Source: Malachius bipustulatus (taxonomy: Eukaryota > Arthropoda > Insecta > Coleoptera > Melyridae). Taken from it: 64,000 bases of DNA. Positions 61,701 through 64,000 of the stretch are shown here, in pieces. The stretch covers positions 19,352,268 to 19,416,267 of the forward strand of contig OU342639.1 in the NCBI GenBank assembly GCA_910589415.1. Direction: 5' to 3'. Under the pieces are notes generated by a model. The model was given only the letters and a program-made list of their open reading frames with translations. It made no database searches and was not told the DNA's origin. Numbering within the stretch: the first letter of the stretch is position 1; each line of letters opens with the position of its first letter. A program made the translations under genes and the position numbers.

Positions 61701-61819
61701 AGAAGTTTATATTCATATTTTAGGTCAAAATTCTCTCCAACGAGTGACAAGAGTCGGATGAACAGTAGCCAGGAGAATAGGTGAACAGTAACAGAGAAGT
61801 GTTCATGGTGAAGGTACCA
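58774..61819. other. No gene recognised
   Basis: AT-rich DNA. A TACAGGGTG terminus at 61153-61161, followed by sequence with CAGGAACCGTTTGAGATA, looks like one end of a decayed foldback; no opposite end was found. The patch 61530-61620 is GC-rich and lies in overlapping minus-strand frames (74 codons at 61526-61750) with no recognised domain. Confidence 0.45.
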
Positions 61820-62160
61820 GGCTAAAATTTTATGCCAGGATTATGTGCAAAAAAAGGCTAAAACTTTTGCCACTGTGAACTTTTGTAGTAGTATGCAATT
61901 ACAAGAAGTGGCTAAAACTGATGATGCCAGCCAGGAGGATTAAAATTCCATCGTCGAAGCACCTGACTTAAACTTATGCCAGGAAAGAATGGTTTAAGTG
62001 CGAAGAATGGTTAAAACTTGTACCACTATTCACCGAAATACCTGGCTAAACACGAAGGGATGGTCGAAGGGTGAAGAAGAGCGAAGAATTGTTAAAACTT
62101 ATACCTCTAGATGTACTGAAATGGTATGCAAGGGGAACTGACTAAAACTTACGCAAGGGA
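61820..62160. repeat. Irregular array of a TAAAACTT-TGCCA motif
   Basis: About seven diverged copies of GGCTAAAACTTNTGCCA are spread over 340 bp: near 61823, 61857, 61912, 61966, 62009, 62091 and 62138, spaced 34-82 bp apart. Intervening sequence also shares GAAG and GAAGAATGG words. It looks like a decayed tandem repeat with a unit of about 35-45 bp. No function is visible. Confidence 0.6.
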
Positions 62161-64000
62161 ATATAGGATGCAATGAGAATTGACAAAAATTATGTGTTCA
62201 CAGTAGGAAAAGTATGTAATTTGAGTAATAAAAACTAATAAGTTCAATAAATATATCAAAGGTCTCGATTTAAACTGAAGCCAAATGCGAGAGTAAAGAC
62301 TCCCGGAGCTGTGGATTCGGAGCTGTACAGCAAGAAACACATCATTGATCGATTCATCATTGATTCAAACACATCATACTGTCTTTGTTAGCAGATAGGT
62401 GAACCTGCTCTCTGTCAATTTATGAAACTATAGGTAGGTACTCTAAAAGTGGCCGGATCGAAGGGTCTATATTGAAAGTTCCAAGACAAGCAGCTGGAGA
62501 TGGCATTTGCAATATAAAGAAACAACCAAAGATTGCAGCGAGAAGCATCTTATTGTCAAATCGTATTTCAATCAAGCCGTTGTCGATTGTACTTCATGAA
62601 AGCCCAAAAATGACTCCAAATTTTTTATGTTGGTCTAAAAATCTGATTCTCGTATGCTGACAATCATAGAGTCAATCAAAACAGACGAAAGAGATAAAAA
62701 ATTACGTCACAAATATAAGTATTGAGTACACATAAGTTCCATAATACCTAAAATGTGTTATTTTGGACGAATTGATTCTTTGACCAGACGTTTTTGTTTT
62801 TATTTTTCAATAATCCAAAATTTTCGAAAGACAAGCTGAACTCAATAGTCGTATTTGTGTCAAGATCTATCGATGTTCGATTTTTCCATTACCGGATATC
62901 CTATAAGATATCCTTCTTAACATTGTTTGTGCTAAAGTTGAAAAAAATTTTTTTTATAAAATGGGAGCATATCGAATTTTCAGAAATTATGCCTTGTTTT
63001 CAATTATCAGTCTGAAAGAACTGAAAGTTTTTTTTTTAATGCGGATAATAATTATTTGATAATTATTATCAAAACCAAATAAAATTGAATTATTGCTAAA
63101 AAAAAATTCAAAATTATGACAAATTTGTTCGTGTAAGATTATTTGATTTCAATTTAGATTAACCTTTTATTTATATGAATAATAAAACTATTTTTTTGAT
63201 AATAAGTTTGCGCTTATAATTGGTAATGCCAGTGAGTCAAGAGCTCCAAATTTAACCCGAGTCTCTTTGTACCAGACACCCCGAAAATTTAAACGTTTGT
63301 TCATAGACATAATGCAAATATGCTCTATAATATCATTTTCATAAATGCAGTGTTCTTTGTGCGAAACGAAATACTACTCTATGCGGTGGTTAAGGATTCG
63401 GTCTAGACATTTCACCCTCTGCTCTTCTCTCTTGCTTCCAATCATATCACCCTAAATTTTATCGCTTAGATTTCGAAAGAGATTGATGCTCCAAATATTT
63501 TTATAGATCCATAATATTTGTCCTTGTCCCTTGAGAATATCGGGAAATATCGGCTCCCGCGGCTCTCTTTTTCACCTCTTATCGTAAGAGAATTCCCGCT
63601 AAAATGGAAAAACGTTGTTTATAAGACATTCATGACCGGCTTCGTACCACAATAAATTGCCGCCTTTCTTTGAAAATTATTTATAACGTGTCACTTTGAA
63701 AATATGATTTCAACTTAAAGATTCTTTTTATATTTCAATAAACAAAAATATCCAGACAGCGGATGAAGTGTTTTTAAGCGTTAAGGTGGTTTCAGATACT
63801 CGGATAAGAATCGATGAGTATCATCGGGATGGGTTTTATAAAAAAAATATTATAGGTATATCTCGTGTACATACGGATTACTTTTCTTCTTTCAAAGGAT
63901 TTCCTAAAATTCATATTTGCGGGAAGATAATAATTTGTCGAATAATTACTATGATTCTGGAAATGCATATATACTGCATGACTGGAAAGGTATTTCAAAT
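62161..64000. other. No gene recognised
   Basis: AT-rich sequence with chance frames only. A perfect 12-bp AT palindrome, GATAATAATTAT with its inverse around TTG, lies at 63044-63070. Confidence 0.5.

Noticed and set aside
61526..61750. 74-codon minus-strand frame with a Pro/Gly/Arg-rich end as a gene
   Set aside because: GC-rich repeat-like patch; no domain and two overlapping frames of similar length.

Overview
This window looks like non-coding euchromatin of an insect. It is AT-rich and has no long intact open reading frame (the longest, 260 codons, belongs to a broken retrotransposon). It is packed with the repeat types typical of insect genomes: non-LTR reverse-transcriptase (RT) fragments, a Tc1/mariner element, TA-flanked foldback elements with CAGGGTG-like ends, a TTAA-flanked piggyBac-like element, a hAT-type MITE and tRNA-derived SINEs. 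The order of insect cannot be fixed from the sequence. No host protein-coding gene could be identified, so the window is either intergenic or lies inside very long introns. A few splice-like signals (minus strand near 20,150; plus strand near 34,868 and 57,957) are the only hints of host exons, and all are weak.

Layout. 0-10 kb: mostly unassigned AT-rich DNA with a cluster of small DNA elements (3,961-4,179 Harbinger-like; 4,284-5,249 piggyBac-like with another MITE nested at 4,754-5,126; 5,489-6,486 a 998-bp foldback). 10-21.4 kb: a graveyard of LINE fragments (10,480-10,930; 13,889-15,030; 15,120-15,480 on the minus strand; an RNase H fragment at 18,832-19,302 and a related 3' tail at 21,300), a tRNA-like SINE head at 12,113, a C19 tract and an 18-bp minisatellite. 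21.4-26 kb: no recognised gene. 26-32 kb: three more degenerate RT fragments. 33.8-50.6 kb: five hairpin-forming elements (33,816; 38,812; 42,339; 48,865; 49,844) plus a hAT-type MITE with a perfect 8-bp target duplication (45,973-46,818). 51-55 kb: a mariner-like element carrying a SINE, and a minus-strand LINE with endonuclease and RT parts. 55-64 kb: no recognised gene, one 126-bp tandem duplication, and a degenerate interspersed motif array.

The most interesting object is the 1,413-bp palindrome at 42,339-43,751. Its two 567-bp arms are colinear and appear identical by eye, separated by a 279-bp spacer. Each arm carries a sequence that fits a minimal type I hammerhead ribozyme: a CTGATGA core, a GGC/GCC stem II with a GAAA loop, GAAAC, a GTC cleavage site and a pairing stem I, with one extra U next to stem II. 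Hammerhead motifs are known from Penelope-like elements and retrozymes, so this may be an inverted terminal-repeat pair of such an element.

None of the coding pieces forms a working pathway. They are independent, mostly dead insertions whose nesting (SINE in mariner; MITE in piggyBac-like element) gives a relative age order.
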